NCBI GenBank assembly: GCA_937958105.1 | Contig: CALFXJ010000012.1 | Location: forward strand, 101,939-165,938 | Direction: 5' to 3' | Source of the DNA: an uncultured Cellvibrio sp. | Lineage (GTDB): Bacteria > Pseudomonadota > Gammaproteobacteria > Pseudomonadales > Cellvibrionaceae | DNA length: 64,000 nucleotides | In this document: positions 1 to 8,927 of the stretch, piece after piece | How the letters are laid out: every line of letters starts with the position of its first letter | Numbering within the stretch: position 1 is the stretch's first letter | The notes under the pieces: model-generated | Databases searched by the model: none | What the model saw: the letters and a program-made list of their open reading frames with translations, nothing else | What the model was told of the DNA's origin: nothing | Translations under genes and position numbers: made by a program

Positions 1-313
1 GGTTACATAATGACAATATAGGGGAAAAGGCTGTAAACAAGCCTAACCTGCGTCAGCGACTCACGAGCGCCGGCGTATAAAAATCAACCATGGAATTACC
101 TGTAATTCGTTAGATTGCCTGTCTCCAACCGGCATTTCGGGGTTTATTAATACTCTGGCAGATAAACCTCTTCAGCAATACCTTTCTTCCGGTTATAAAA
201 GCGGAGAGAGGTATCGGCGAATTACTGGCGCGATTCCGAAATCGACTTATACGGTGTTATATCCAGCAGGCTTGCGTGGCTAGAGCACAGGTATATTGTG
301 AGGAACTGAGAGA
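1..313. other. Upstream intergenic region of uxaC
   Basis: No convincing gene is visible. The stretch holds a short inverted repeat AGGCT/AGCCT near 28-44, a perfect 16-base palindrome at 93-108 (listed separately), and a ribosome binding site (GAGGAACTGAGAG) just before the uxaC ATG. It probably contains the uxaC promoter, but no clear -35/-10 pair could be chosen by eye. Confidence 0.5.
93..108. promoter_or_regulatory. Palindrome, candidate operator upstream of uxaC
   Basis: The sequence GAATTAC-CT-GTAATTC is a perfect inverted repeat with 7-base arms and a 2-base centre, about 205 bases before uxaC. Such sites are typical of dimeric repressors. It does not match the ExuR/UxuR operator of E. 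coli as I remember it. The regulator is unknown and the call is inference. Confidence 0.35.
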
Positions 314-1729
314 ATGAGCTTTATTCATGACGATTTCTTGCTCGATACCGAGCAGGCGCGTGTGCTCTACCACGACTACGCGAAAGATTTACCCATCATC
401 GATTACCACTGCCATCTGCACCCGGAACAAGTCGGGAACAACAAACAGTTCAAGAATCTCTATGAAGTCTGGCTGGCTGGCGACCACTACAAGTGGCGGG
501 CCATGCGTTCCAATGGCGTTGATGAACGCTACTGCACAGGCGATGCCAGCGACTGGGAAAAATTTGAAAAGTGGTGTGAGACAGTTCCTTACACCCTGCG
601 CAATCCACTGTATCACTGGACCCACCTGGAACTGCGTAAGCCCTTCGGCATTACTGATCGTCTGCTGGATAAATCCACCGCAAAACGCACCTGGGATGAG
701 TGTAACGAGATGCTCGCTACACCAGAGTTCAGTGCGCGCGGCTTGATGACCCAGGCCAAGGTAAAACTGGTCTGCACCACTGACGATCCGATTCACGATC
801 TCGCGCACCACAAGACCGTAGCTGCCGACAAATCCTTTGGCTGTGCCATGCTGCCAACCTGGCGGCCGGACCGCGCCATGGCGGTAGAAAGCGCGCAAGA
901 TTACAACGCGTACCTCGATCGCCTGGCCAGTGTCAGCGACACCCAGATCAGCACCTTTGATGATCTGATGACGGCGCTGAACAAACGCCACGATTACTTC
1001 CATGAAAACGGCTGCCGTCTTTCAGACCATGGTCTTGAAACCGTTTACGCAGCTGATTACACCGAGGCAGAAATCAAATCCATCTTCGCTAAGATTCGCG
1101 GCGGCAATGAATTGAACGCAGAAGAGATTGAGAAATTCCAATCAGCCATGATGGTGGAGTTTGCCCTGCAGGATCACGCAAAAGGCTGGGTGCAGCAATT
1201 CCACATCGGTGCGATTCGCAACAACAACCCGCGCCTGTTCCGTACCCTCGGTCCAGATACCGGATTCGATTCGATCGGCGATCACAACTATGCCAAACCG
1301 CTGGCGAAGTTCCTCGGTCGTCTCGACAACGAAAACCGTCTGGCCAAGACCATCCTTTACAACCTCAATCCGCGCGATAACGAAATGATCGGCACCATGA
1401 TCGGAAACTTCCAGGACGGCTCCGCCGCTGGCAAGATCCAGTTCGGCAGCGGTTGGTGGTTCCTCGACCAAATGGATGGAATGACCCGGCAGATTGAAGC
1501 GCTGAGCCAGTTAGGTCTGTTGAGCCGTTTCGTCGGCATGCTTACCGACAGCCGCAGCTTCCTGAGCTACTCCCGTCACGAATACTTCCGTCGTATTCTG
1601 TGCGGCATTCTGGGACGCGACATGGCGAAAGGTCTGGTGCCCAACGACACCAAGATGGTGGGCAAGATGATCAGCGACATCAGCTTCAATAACGCGAAAG
1701 AATATTTCCCGTTTGTTGTGCCTGAGTAA
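314..1729 (+). CDS. uxaC: Uronate (glucuronate/galacturonate) isomerase
   Basis: The 471-residue protein matches the UxaC family in length (E. coli about 470). It converts D-glucuronate to D-fructuronate or D-galacturonate to D-tagaturonate in the cytoplasm, the first step of uronate breakdown. The N-terminal YHCHLHPEQ holds the amidohydrolase-type metal-binding HxH (H32, H34), and the conserved GWWF is near residue 386. The ATG follows GAGGAACTGAGAG. No uxaA, uxaB or uxuAB gene is next to it, so partner enzymes lie elsewhere or upstream of the window. A large stem-loop follows the stop. A sugar-oxidation cluster on the other strand starts about 3.5 kb away. Confidence 0.96.
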   Translation: MSFIHDDFLLDTEQARVLYHDYAKDLPIIDYHCHLHPEQVGNNKQFKNLYEVWLAGDHYKWRAMRSNGVDERYCTGDASDWEKFEKWCETVPYTLRNPLYHWTHLELRKPFGITDRLLDKSTAKRTWDECNEMLATPEFSARGLMTQAKVKLVCTTDDPIHDLAHHKTVAADKSFGCAMLPTWRPDRAMAVESAQDYNAYLDRLASVSDTQISTFDDLMTALNKRHDYFHENGCRLSDHGLETVYAADYTEAEIKSIFAKIRGGNELNAEEIEKFQSAMMVEFALQDHAKGWVQQFHIGAIRNNNPRLFRTLGPDTGFDSIGDHNYAKPLAKFLGRLDNENRLAKTILYNLNPRDNEMIGTMIGNFQDGSAAGKIQFGSGWWFLDQMDGMTRQIEALSQLGLLSRFVGMLTDSRSFLSYSRHEYFRRILCGILGRDMAKGLVPNDTKMVGKMISDISFNNAKEYFPFVVPE

Positions 1730-1773
1730 GTCCGTCTGTAATCAGAGACTTGTTGCTCATTCCGGATGAGCTG

Positions 1774-1853
1774 AAAACAGGACGCCTGTATCGAGCTTCA
1801 ACCATCGGATAATTATCCATCGTAGAGTTCGTATATCGGCGTCCTGTTTTTTT
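1774..1853. terminator. Long hairpin, probable bidirectional terminator
   Basis: A perfect 13-bp stem (1774-1786 with 1838-1850) ends in a run of seven T on the plus strand and four T on the minus strand. It lies between the convergent uxaC and AhpD-like genes. The loop is unusually long (51 bases) and carries its own 12-base palindrome GGATAATTATCC at 1807-1818, so the whole element is a nested, nearly cruciform structure. Confidence 0.7.
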
Positions 1854-1862
1854 GCTTATTTT

Positions 1863-2327
1863 TTATTGCTCGCCAACCGTTTTAAATGCAGGCTTAAAAT
1901 GAAGCCCCACAGCCAGGCGATTCCAGGCATTAATTGCCATGATCGCACCGGTCAGGTTGACCAGCTCCTGTTCATCAAAGTGTGCGGCCACCGCAGCGTA
2001 ATCTTCGTCACGCACTGGTTGCTGTGACAATCGTGTCAATGTCTCTGCCCAGTGCAATGCTGCCCGCTCACGCGGCGAAAATACATCGACTTCGGTCCAG
2101 GCTGCCAACACATCCAGGCGTTCCTGCTGCTCACCGTCGCGGCGCGCCTCGTCCGCGTGCATGTGCTGACAGAATGCGCAGCCATTGATTTGCGAGACCC
2201 GCTGTTTAATAAGGTGCAGAAGCCTGGGTTCGATACCGTTTCTGACCGCCTGATCAAACACAGCCAGGGACTTTGTAAAAGCCGGCTGCAGATCATAAAC
2301 ACGTTGTCGGGCTATACGTTCTTTCAT
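1863..2327 (-). CDS. AhpD-like carboxymuconolactone decarboxylase family protein
   Basis: The 154-residue protein has the AhpD core: C50-x2-C53 followed by H57 (GCAFCQHMH), the thiol pair used by alkylhydroperoxidase-like proteins for peroxide reduction. The family is broad and the true substrate is unknown. The ATG is preceded on the minus strand by AAGGAGG with good spacing. It lies 47 bases downstream of an AraC-type regulator on the same strand, suggesting co-transcription and control by it. It converges with uxaC across the shared hairpin. It could act in oxidative stress defence. Confidence 0.85.
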   Translation of the reverse strand: MKERIARQRVYDLQPAFTKSLAVFDQAVRNGIEPRLLHLIKQRVSQINGCAFCQHMHADEARRDGEQQERLDVLAAWTEVDVFSPRERAALHWAETLTRLSQQPVRDEDYAAVAAHFDEQELVNLTGAIMAINAWNRLAVGLHFKPAFKTVGEQ

Positions 2328-2374
2328 GCTTGCCTCCTTATGAATCGTGGAAGCACTATGGTGCCGCTTTCGAT

Positions 2375-3196
2375 TCAGGAGGGATTGTATTTTTGCGACA
2401 TCTTTTTTCTGCGGTACTGACCAGGCGTCATCCCGGTCAACCTCTGAAACTGTCGATTGAAATGTGCCTGATCATAAAATCCCGCCTGCTGAGCTACATC
2501 AACCAGCGGCAGCGAGGGTTGGCCACTGATTAATTTGCGGGCCAGTTTGACTCGGTTGAACTGCTTGATCTGACTGGGAGTGAGCCCGGCTTCCAGATAA
2601 AACTTACGCTCCAGATTGCGGCGGCTCATCGCTGCCCAATCACAAAGGGCTTCTATCGATGATTGATGTTGAATCAGCTGCGGCAACAGATGCTGCAGCA
2701 GACCCGGCTGCACCGAGAGCTGCGCAACCCGCTGCAACAACCATTGTTCAACGAGATCAATGCGTTGCTGCATCGTGACCAGATCGCCAAGTCTTTTTTG
2801 CAGTTCGCACACAGGATGAGGCCCCAAGTCCGCCGCGGAATATTCTCCCCCGATCCAGTCCGGCATGGCCAGACGCAGCAGGTGATATACACCACCCGGA
2901 CGAAATCGAATACCGAGGCAGTTTTGCGGTCCACCCAGATGGAGACTTCGAGTCACCTGTGTGGCAGAGAAAATCAGCTGAGGCTCCTGCTCAGTATTGA
3001 AATAAAAGTTGATGCTGGTACCGCCATCCGGGTACACGGTTTCAGTAAAACCTGTCGACGGAAGTTGCGCGTGCATAATCCAGTAACACTGCACCCACGG
3101 CTGCAGTGCAGCATGCGGTAAAAATCTCTGGAAACCCAGATGATCAAGATCACCGATAAAGATGTCGCGAAAATGTTTAAAATCGGAAGCTTGCAT
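2375..3196 (-). CDS. AraC-family transcriptional regulator
   Basis: The 273-residue protein has a C-terminal AraC helix-turn-helix domain (about 170-265), with a first helix pair around SIEALCDWAAMSRRNLERKF and a second ending in FNRQFQRLTGMTPGQYRR. The N-terminal 160 residues resemble the DUF6597-type sensor found in many small AraC regulators. It probably controls the AhpD-like gene just downstream and perhaps the divergent AEC carrier, with which it shares a 108-base intergenic region. The effector is not evident. The ATG has a weak ribosome binding site. Confidence 0.88.
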   Translation of the reverse strand: MQASDFKHFRDIFIGDLDHLGFQRFLPHAALQPWVQCYWIMHAQLPSTGFTETVYPDGGTSINFYFNTEQEPQLIFSATQVTRSLHLGGPQNCLGIRFRPGGVYHLLRLAMPDWIGGEYSAADLGPHPVCELQKRLGDLVTMQQRIDLVEQWLLQRVAQLSVQPGLLQHLLPQLIQHQSSIEALCDWAAMSRRNLERKFYLEAGLTPSQIKQFNRVKLARKLISGQPSLPLVDVAQQAGFYDQAHFNRQFQRLTGMTPGQYRRKKMSQKYNPS

Positions 3197-3304
3197 AAGG
3201 CTGCCACTCTGAAGCGTTCATCATGGTGAGCGATGATTATAGGATCGAGATCGATATGCGTAACATTAAACCACATCAGGCCGATTCCTGGCCGGAGATA
3301 AATC

Positions 3305-4267
3305 GTGCCTGATTCATCCGCCTTGGCGACGTTCAGTTTTGCCTACTCTGTCACCGCGCCCATCTTCCTGATGGTCATCATCGGTATTGTATTGCGACGG
3401 CTGGGCGTAATAACGGAGGAGTTTATCAACACCGCATCAAAGCTGGTGTTTAACCTGGGGCTGCCAACGGTGTTGTTTACCAGCAGTGCCACCACCGACT
3501 TCTCCCGTCTGGCTGATATCAATCTGTTACTCACCATCGGACTGATGACCCTGATTGTCTTCGGACTGACGCAGCTGACCGCGCGCTGGCATGTTCAAGA
3601 TTCACGGGATGAAGGTGTCTTGGTCCAAGGCGCCTTTCGCGGAAACCTTGTGATTACCGGGCTGGCATTCTGTGCCAACGCCTACGGTGAACACGGCCTG
3701 GCAATTGCGGCGTTACCGGTTGCCATGACCGTAGTGCTGTATAACTTGTTGTCAGTTTACACCTTGAATCGCAGTCTCAATACGCGCGGCGGAGCCACCT
3801 GGTATCAAACCTGCCGCGGCATACTACGCAACCCGCTGATCATGGCTATCGTTGCAGGACTTATCTTTAACGCTATCAATATCAACCTGCCCGGCGTGGT
3901 GCTCGCCAGTGCAAATTACCTTGGGCAGATGGTGTTGCCGCTGGCCCTGATCTGCATTGGTGGGGCCTTGGATTTAAAGCAGTTGCGGCGTGTTGATCAG
4001 GCGGCTCTGGTGGCCTCGCTGTGGAAGCTTATCCTCTCGCCGCTGATTGCCTGCGCTATCGCCATTGGCCTGGGGGTACGCGGTGAAAGCCTTGCTATTA
4101 TCTTTCTGCTTGCTGCTTCCCCGTCTGCCACCGCGAGTTTCGTTATGGTGCAGGCCATGGGTGGCAATGGCAAACTTGCAGCAAACATCATCGTACAGAC
4201 CACGCTGGTGGCGATGATCAGCGTAACTGCAGGGCTGTGGTTGCTGCAGTGGTCAGGGCTTGTCTGA
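3305..4267 (+). CDS. AEC-family permease (auxin efflux carrier type)
   Basis: A 320-residue integral membrane protein with about ten hydrophobic segments and the two-fold Mem_trans pattern of AEC carriers. The first helix contains the PIFLMVIIGIVLRRLG pattern typical of bacterial family members, some of which carry malate or malonate. The substrate cannot be told from sequence. The start is GTG at 3305, with GGAG seven bases upstream. It is divergent from the AraC regulator. Its last 15 bases overlap the 3' end of the convergent GNAT gene, so there is no room for a separate terminator. Confidence 0.88.
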   Translation: MPDSSALATFSFAYSVTAPIFLMVIIGIVLRRLGVITEEFINTASKLVFNLGLPTVLFTSSATTDFSRLADINLLLTIGLMTLIVFGLTQLTARWHVQDSRDEGVLVQGAFRGNLVITGLAFCANAYGEHGLAIAALPVAMTVVLYNLLSVYTLNRSLNTRGGATWYQTCRGILRNPLIMAIVAGLIFNAININLPGVVLASANYLGQMVLPLALICIGGALDLKQLRRVDQAALVASLWKLILSPLIACAIAIGLGVRGESLAIIFLLAASPSATASFVMVQAMGGNGKLAANIIVQTTLVAMISVTAGLWLLQWSGLV

Positions 4268-4750
4268 TTCCAGCCACTTTTGCCAGAACAGTGCCTGTCC
4301 CATCTGCGGGTCAAGTTCATAACCGGCGAAGCCAAATTTGCGGTAGGCCGCCTGGGCCGCCGTGTTGCCTTCGAGCACCTCTAAGGTCAGCTTACAACAG
4401 CCTTTTTGTCGCGCGATGGATTCGACACAAGCCAGCATGGCGTTACTGAGATTCCGGCCGCGATATTCTTTTCTTACCACAATATCGTGGATGTTAATCA
4501 GCGGGCGCGCCTTAAAGGTCGAGAAGCCTTCAAAGCAATTGACCAAGCCTGCGGGTTCGCCGTCCACATAACATAACACCGTGAACGCATAAGGCCGCTG
4601 CGCAAGCTCATCGACCACACACCGGGCAACCGCCCCATCCAAAGGCGCGCCGCCACCCATTGGGTCCCGGGCATAGTGATCAAGCAAAAAGATTATGTCG
4701 CGCGCGTGCTGAGGATTCCGATAATCAGCAGGAAAAATTTCAGTGGACAT
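4253..4750 (-). CDS. GNAT-family N-acetyltransferase
   Basis: The 165-residue protein has the acetyl-CoA binding motif around VRKEYRGRNLSNAMLACVE and the C-terminal AQAAYRKFGFAGYE typical of GNAT enzymes that modify small molecules or peptides. The ATG of MSTEIF at 4750 is preferred: an upstream in-frame ATG at 4771 has no ribosome binding site and would add only seven residues. The substrate is unknown. The gene is convergent and overlapping with the AEC carrier gene. Confidence 0.85.
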   Translation of the reverse strand: MSTEIFPADYRNPQHARDIIFLLDHYARDPMGGGAPLDGAVARCVVDELAQRPYAFTVLCYVDGEPAGLVNCFEGFSTFKARPLINIHDIVVRKEYRGRNLSNAMLACVESIARQKGCCKLTLEVLEGNTAAQAAYRKFGFAGYELDPQMGQALFWQKWLESDKP

Positions 4751-4807
4751 AAAACCTGCCAGCCGCAGCAAACATTGATGTGGACGGATTTAACACGGGA
4801 GGGAAAA

Positions 4808-5209
4808 TCAAGCACCAGTCGCGCGGGTCGTACGCGTTTTGATCTTAAACAGAATTCGCTCTTTGTCGTCACCATCACTGTTGATGGCCGCTCCCAGCTT
4901 GAAGCAACCATTCCCAATCAATGGAGTGGATTCATTCTGGATACGGAAACTCTGCGACAGGCTGAGCTGAATAAACGTACCGTTACGACTGAAGTCCCGC
5001 AACATAAATTTGCCCCCATGAAATTCCACGGCGCAATGTTTACGTGAAGCAAATTCTGAGTTGACCGATAAACCGGCGCTCGTATCGTTGCGGCCGATTT
5101 CAAACGGTGTATCTTCAGGAGAGACCATTACCGGAAAACCGTGGTAATAAAGCTCCAGTACAACTTTGTCCGACTCCGGATAATCCGTATTCAGCACAGT
5201 GGATTCCAT
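4808..5209 (-). CDS. FHA-domain protein
   Basis: A 133-residue protein that is almost entirely one forkhead-associated domain. The phosphothreonine-binding signature is intact: G39-R40 (FEIGR), S55-x2-H58 (SRKH) and N76-G77 (SRNGT). FHA domains bind phosphothreonine peptides, so it should act downstream of a Ser/Thr kinase, none of which is visible nearby. The start is the ATG at 5209 with GGAG about nine bases upstream; a GTG at 5260 would add 17 residues. It lies downstream of the SMP-30 gene on the same strand, perhaps by chance. Confidence 0.85.
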   Translation of the reverse strand: MESTVLNTDYPESDKVVLELYYHGFPVMVSPEDTPFEIGRNDTSAGLSVNSEFASRKHCAVEFHGGKFMLRDFSRNGTFIQLSLSQSFRIQNESTPLIGNGCFKLGAAINSDGDDKERILFKIKTRTTRATGA

Positions 5210-5296
5210 AACATGCTTCTCCAAGGTCTTGGTCGGTAGGATGGGATTCGGCCGAAACACTAACCTGACTTTTTAAATAATACAAGGTACCAGAAC

Positions 5297-6184
5297 TCAC
5301 TCCGGTCGATACCATTCCTCGGGTAAACCCCGCACATCAGCCTCATAAATAAACAGTGCGCCTGCGTCCGGCTGTGCAGCCTGTTGTTGGGGGCTTAGCC
5401 CTTTTTGCGCACTGGTAATAAAAAGCCAGTTCATCTGTGGGCCACCTAAAGCCACGCAGGTCGGCTGGGAAACCGGGAGATCGAGAAGTTGATCAACCTC
5501 ACCCGCCGGTGAATAACGCACCACCCGCGCTCCGCCCCATTGGGCATTCCAGAGATAACCCTCAGCATCGATGCAGGCCCCGTCAGGCTCAATGCCCGGT
5601 GGTACCTGGATGAACATTTTTTTATTGGTGAGTTTCCCGGTCGGCGCATCAAAGTCATAAACATCAATGCGATGATTGGGTGAGTCGGCATGATATAACT
5701 TTTGCGAATCCGGACTCCAGCACAGGCTGTTGGATATCTTCAATCCGTCAAGATGTCGCGTTACCTGCTGCTGCCGATCAAGGCAATAGAGCGCGGCAGC
5801 CTGCCCATCAGCCAGCTGTTGCTCCACAGTAGTTCCCGCCCAGAAGCGACCTTGGCGATCAACCCGGCCGTCGTTAAACCGATTACCGGTAATTTCAAGC
5901 TCGGGACGCGCTACCCACTCACAGCGGCTCGACTCAAGATCAAACCAGGCGAAACCTGTAGCGAGCGCGAGAATCAAACGCGAATCACGTTCAACAAAAG
6001 CGAAACTGCCCACCGGTTCAGGCATTACCCACTCATCAAGTTGCTTTTCAGTTGGGGAATAACGATAGAGTTTCGCCGCAGGAATATCCGTCCACCAGAC
6101 ACATTGGTCTATGGGGTTCCACTGAACACCTTCACCCAGTGTATTTTTACAACGGACGATATCGAGTAATTGAAAGCGGGACAT
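5297..6184 (-). CDS. SMP-30/gluconolactonase family sugar lactonase
   Basis: The 295-residue protein has the six-bladed propeller signatures and metal ligands of the SMP-30/regucalcin/gluconolactonase family: E18 (LGEGVQW), N101/N104 (NRFNDGR), N152 (ISNSLCW) and D201 (EPDGACID). Members hydrolyse aldonolactones to aldonic acids in oxidative sugar pathways. It follows the SGLT-like symporter across a hairpin terminator and shares strand and neighbourhood with the aldose-dehydrogenase-like SDR. I infer that it opens the lactone the SDR makes. The exact sugar is unknown. Confidence 0.9.
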   Translation of the reverse strand: MSRFQLLDIVRCKNTLGEGVQWNPIDQCVWWTDIPAAKLYRYSPTEKQLDEWVMPEPVGSFAFVERDSRLILALATGFAWFDLESSRCEWVARPELEITGNRFNDGRVDRQGRFWAGTTVEQQLADGQAAALYCLDRQQQVTRHLDGLKISNSLCWSPDSQKLYHADSPNHRIDVYDFDAPTGKLTNKKMFIQVPPGIEPDGACIDAEGYLWNAQWGGARVVRYSPAGEVDQLLDLPVSQPTCVALGGPQMNWLFITSAQKGLSPQQQAAQPDAGALFIYEADVRGLPEEWYRPE

Positions 6185-6211
6185 GACTTACCAGATCACA
6201 TGAGAAACCAT

Positions 6212-6239
6212 AAAGATGCCCCTCGAAAGGGGCATCTTT
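6212..6239 (-). terminator. Rho-independent terminator after the symporter gene
   Basis: A perfect 12-bp stem (6212-6223 with 6228-6239) closes a four-base loop that reads UUCG on the minus strand, a very stable tetraloop, and ends in a short T stretch. It starts just past the symporter stop codon and would separate the symporter from the SMP-30 gene, so the latter may need read-through or its own promoter. Confidence 0.8.
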
Positions 6240-6241
6240 AT

Positions 6242-7807
6242 TTACCACCAGGCGGCGTAAAGTGCGATGAGAATCATAACGACGCCCACGGCTGCCAGGT
6301 TGAATGAGCCCTGGGTTCTAAACTCTATACCCTTCAGATCAATTGCCTTCTCCTGATCTTTCCCGCCTGTCAGTAAGCTGATGATAATTGCCAGCACAGT
6401 ACACAGGATAAAGACCAGACCAACACGATCCATGAATGGCAGTTCCGGCCACAGGAAGTAGAAGAGCGTCGACAGGATGTAAGAGCCAAGTGCAGCTGCC
6501 AATGCTGAGGAGGCGGTCGCTTTTTTCCAGAAGAAGCCCAGCAGGAAGATCACCACAATACCCGGTGTGAAGAAGCCGGTGAATTCCTGGATATACTGGA
6601 ACGCCTGATCCAGATTCCCCAGTAGAGGTTTGGCAACGATGACAGCGATAACCATCGAGAGCAGTGCTACCGACCGGCCGATAAATACAGTCCGCTTGTC
6701 CGACGCATTGGGGTTGATTAACTGCCGGTAAATATCCATGGTAAAGATAGTGGAGATACTGTTAGTCATAGAGCCGAGCGAAGAAGCAATGGCAGCAACC
6801 AGTGCCGCAAAGGTAATACCCAGCAATCCGTGGGGTACCAGCTTCATCATCTCCGGGTAGGCCTGGTCTGGTTTGGCCAGATCAGGAACAAGCATCGCAG
6901 CCGCAATACCGGGAATAACCACAATGACCGGCATCAACAATTTCAGATAGGCCGCAAATGCTATACCTTTTTGCGCTTCGGACAGGTCTTTCGCAGCCAG
7001 CGCACGCTGAGTGATGTACTGGTTGAATCCCCAATAGGAGAAATTCATTACCCACATGCCGCCTAGCAATACCGACAGCCCCGGCAAACTCACATAGTGG
7101 GGATTGGATTCATCCAGAATCATGTCAAATTTTTCGGGCATTTCCGCGAGCATGATCGAGAAGCCCTGCCAGGCCCCATTCCCATCGGCAATTCTGTCCA
7201 GCGCCAGAGAAGAAACCAGGATTCCACCAAACACCAGTAAAACCACCTGGATAATATCGGTCAGAGCAACCGCCTTCATACCACCATAAATTGAATAGCC
7301 AATGGAGAAGATCGCCAGAAAAATCAATCCGTACACCATATCAAAACCGGTAATGGCGTTGATGGCCAAAGCACCCAGCCACAGGATCGATGTCAGATTA
7401 ACCAGGATGTAAACGCCTAGCCAGAACACGGCCATAATTACACGTACGCGATGATCGTAACGGTCTTCCAGAAATTGCGGCATTGTGTAAATGCCTTTTG
7501 CCAGGAAGATAGGAAGGAAATATTTACCAACGATGATCAAGGTTATTGCGGCCATCCATTCATAGGATGCGATGGCCATACCGATGGCAAAACCAGAACC
7601 GGACATACCAATAATCTGTTCAGCAGAGATATTGGCAGCGATCAGCGAAGCACCGATTGCCCACCACGGCAGAGATTTACCGGCAAGAAAATAATCTTCT
7701 GCGTTTTTTTGATGACCCGCTTTTTCGCGGGAGACCCACCAGGCAATAAAAACGAGCGCTATGCCGTACAGGCAAAACACTGTTATATCAAGCGAATTGA
7801 GATTCAC
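6242..7807 (-). CDS. Sodium/sugar symporter, SGLT type (SSS family)
   Basis: The 521-residue protein has about 14 membrane segments and is close to Vibrio vSGLT. With a constant offset of five, the sugar-site residues I remember for vSGLT are present: N59, Q64, E83, N255, gate tyrosine Y258 and K289; a QYIQEF motif (Q407) corresponds to the later glutamine. The sodium-site residues A57, I60, A339, S342 and S343 also fit. It should import a hexose or related sugar with Na+ across the inner membrane. The start is GTG at 7807 behind AGGAAAA. It lies in the regulator-SDR-symporter run. Confidence 0.93.
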   Translation of the reverse strand: MNLNSLDITVFCLYGIALVFIAWWVSREKAGHQKNAEDYFLAGKSLPWWAIGASLIAANISAEQIIGMSGSGFAIGMAIASYEWMAAITLIIVGKYFLPIFLAKGIYTMPQFLEDRYDHRVRVIMAVFWLGVYILVNLTSILWLGALAINAITGFDMVYGLIFLAIFSIGYSIYGGMKAVALTDIIQVVLLVFGGILVSSLALDRIADGNGAWQGFSIMLAEMPEKFDMILDESNPHYVSLPGLSVLLGGMWVMNFSYWGFNQYITQRALAAKDLSEAQKGIAFAAYLKLLMPVIVVIPGIAAAMLVPDLAKPDQAYPEMMKLVPHGLLGITFAALVAAIASSLGSMTNSISTIFTMDIYRQLINPNASDKRTVFIGRSVALLSMVIAVIVAKPLLGNLDQAFQYIQEFTGFFTPGIVVIFLLGFFWKKATASSALAAALGSYILSTLFYFLWPELPFMDRVGLVFILCTVLAIIISLLTGGKDQEKAIDLKGIEFRTQGSFNLAAVGVVMILIALYAAWW

Positions 7808-7912
7808 GTCTTTTCCTCATTATTAGTTGTTGTTGACATCACTGTGTTTCTATTCCCTTGCCTGGTTGTTGCTCAGATGCTTCCACATCCTTTTATCGTT
7901 ATAAAAATATAT

Positions 7913-8698
7913 TTACGCGCGGCCGCCATCGACTACAAATTGCTGCGACGTGATCATGGCTGCATCGTCGGATGCCAGAAACAGGGCCATCTTTGCTACG
8001 TCATGGGCACCCAGACGTTTCTTCAGGCACACCCGCTTCATCCACTCGTGTTCCTGCTCCGGCGTCAGCCATTTTTCCAGCTGTTTAGGTGTAGCCACCC
8101 ATCCCGGCAGAATAGAGTTCACGCGAATATTGTCACCGCCAAAATCCGTCGCCAATGCTTTGGTAATGCCCAGCATGCCCGCCTTGGCGGTGATGTAACT
8201 GGCGAGGTTTGGCGGACCGAATTGAGTATTGATGGAGCTGATATTCAGGATGGATCCACCACCCTGGGCAGCCATCATGGGCTGCACCGCCTGCGCAGCA
8301 AAAAACGCCGGATGCAGATTAACCGCCAGTCCGTCGAGCCACTGCTGTTCAGTCAAGGTACGAACATCGTAGCGCTGATCATCAGCAGCATTATTGATCA
8401 GTACCGTGATATCACCCAGTGCCTGTTGCGCAGCATTGATGCTGGCCCGCAGAGCGGCAATATCGCTTACATCGCACCGGGCAAACCAGGGACGCTGCAA
8501 GCCCTTTGCTTCGAGCGCATCACACAACGCATCAGCGGCCTGCTGATCGATATCCACAAATGCCACGGCCGCATCCTGCACGGCAAAGGCCTCCACCAGG
8601 CTCGCCCCTATGCCGCTAGCACCACCGGTAATAAACACCGTGCGTGCAGCCAGACTGGCATAGCGCGTATAACCCTGATGGGTCGAATAGCTGTACAT
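7913..8698 (-). CDS. SDR oxidoreductase, aldose 1-dehydrogenase-like
   Basis: A 261-residue classical short-chain dehydrogenase: Rossmann motif TGGASGIG (24-31), NNAAD at 102-106, catalytic serine near 154 and Y168-x3-K172. The sequence, including NNAADD and the EKWLTPE...CLKKR stretch, reminds me strongly of Caulobacter D-xylose 1-dehydrogenase (XylB). It probably oxidises an aldose to its lactone with NAD(P). The adjacent symporter and SMP-30 lactonase support this. The ATG follows GGGAG. The substrate could be xylose, arabinose, galactose or a deoxy sugar. No pathway dehydratase is present in the window. Confidence 0.88.
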   Translation of the reverse strand: MYSYSTHQGYTRYASLAARTVFITGGASGIGASLVEAFAVQDAAVAFVDIDQQAADALCDALEAKGLQRPWFARCDVSDIAALRASINAAQQALGDITVLINNAADDQRYDVRTLTEQQWLDGLAVNLHPAFFAAQAVQPMMAAQGGGSILNISSINTQFGPPNLASYITAKAGMLGITKALATDFGGDNIRVNSILPGWVATPKQLEKWLTPEQEHEWMKRVCLKKRLGAHDVAKMALFLASDDAAMITSQQFVVDGGRA

Positions 8699-8747
8699 GT
8701 CATTAACTCCCGCGACGCTCGGTCGCCGCTGGCTTTGGCTGAAACCA

Positions 8748-8763
8748 GTGCTCTACGGAGCAC
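8748..8763. promoter_or_regulatory. Inverted repeat between fadR-type gene and SDR
   Basis: GTGCTC-TACG-GAGCAC has perfect 6-base arms around four bases, 50 bases upstream of the SDR start. It is a possible operator for the neighbouring FadR-type regulator. It does not resemble the palindrome before that regulator's own gene, which weakens the link. Confidence 0.25.
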
Positions 8764-8927
8764 GAACCGGCAAGACTTTACCACAGGCACCATGCATCAC
8801 GCGTCCCCGCAGTATCATTCCAAAAGGAGCGCATCCTGACAGAGTTCGATATGTGCATTCAAGGGAGTCTGTGCCCATCCCGGCCGCGGAAAAAGCCACC
8901 ACGGTTGTCGCAGAGAACTCAGGGAGT

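Noticed and set aside
7451..8839. 462-codon open frame on the plus strand
   Set aside because: It is antisense to the symporter and SDR genes, which have full family signatures. It has no domain and no ribosome binding site.
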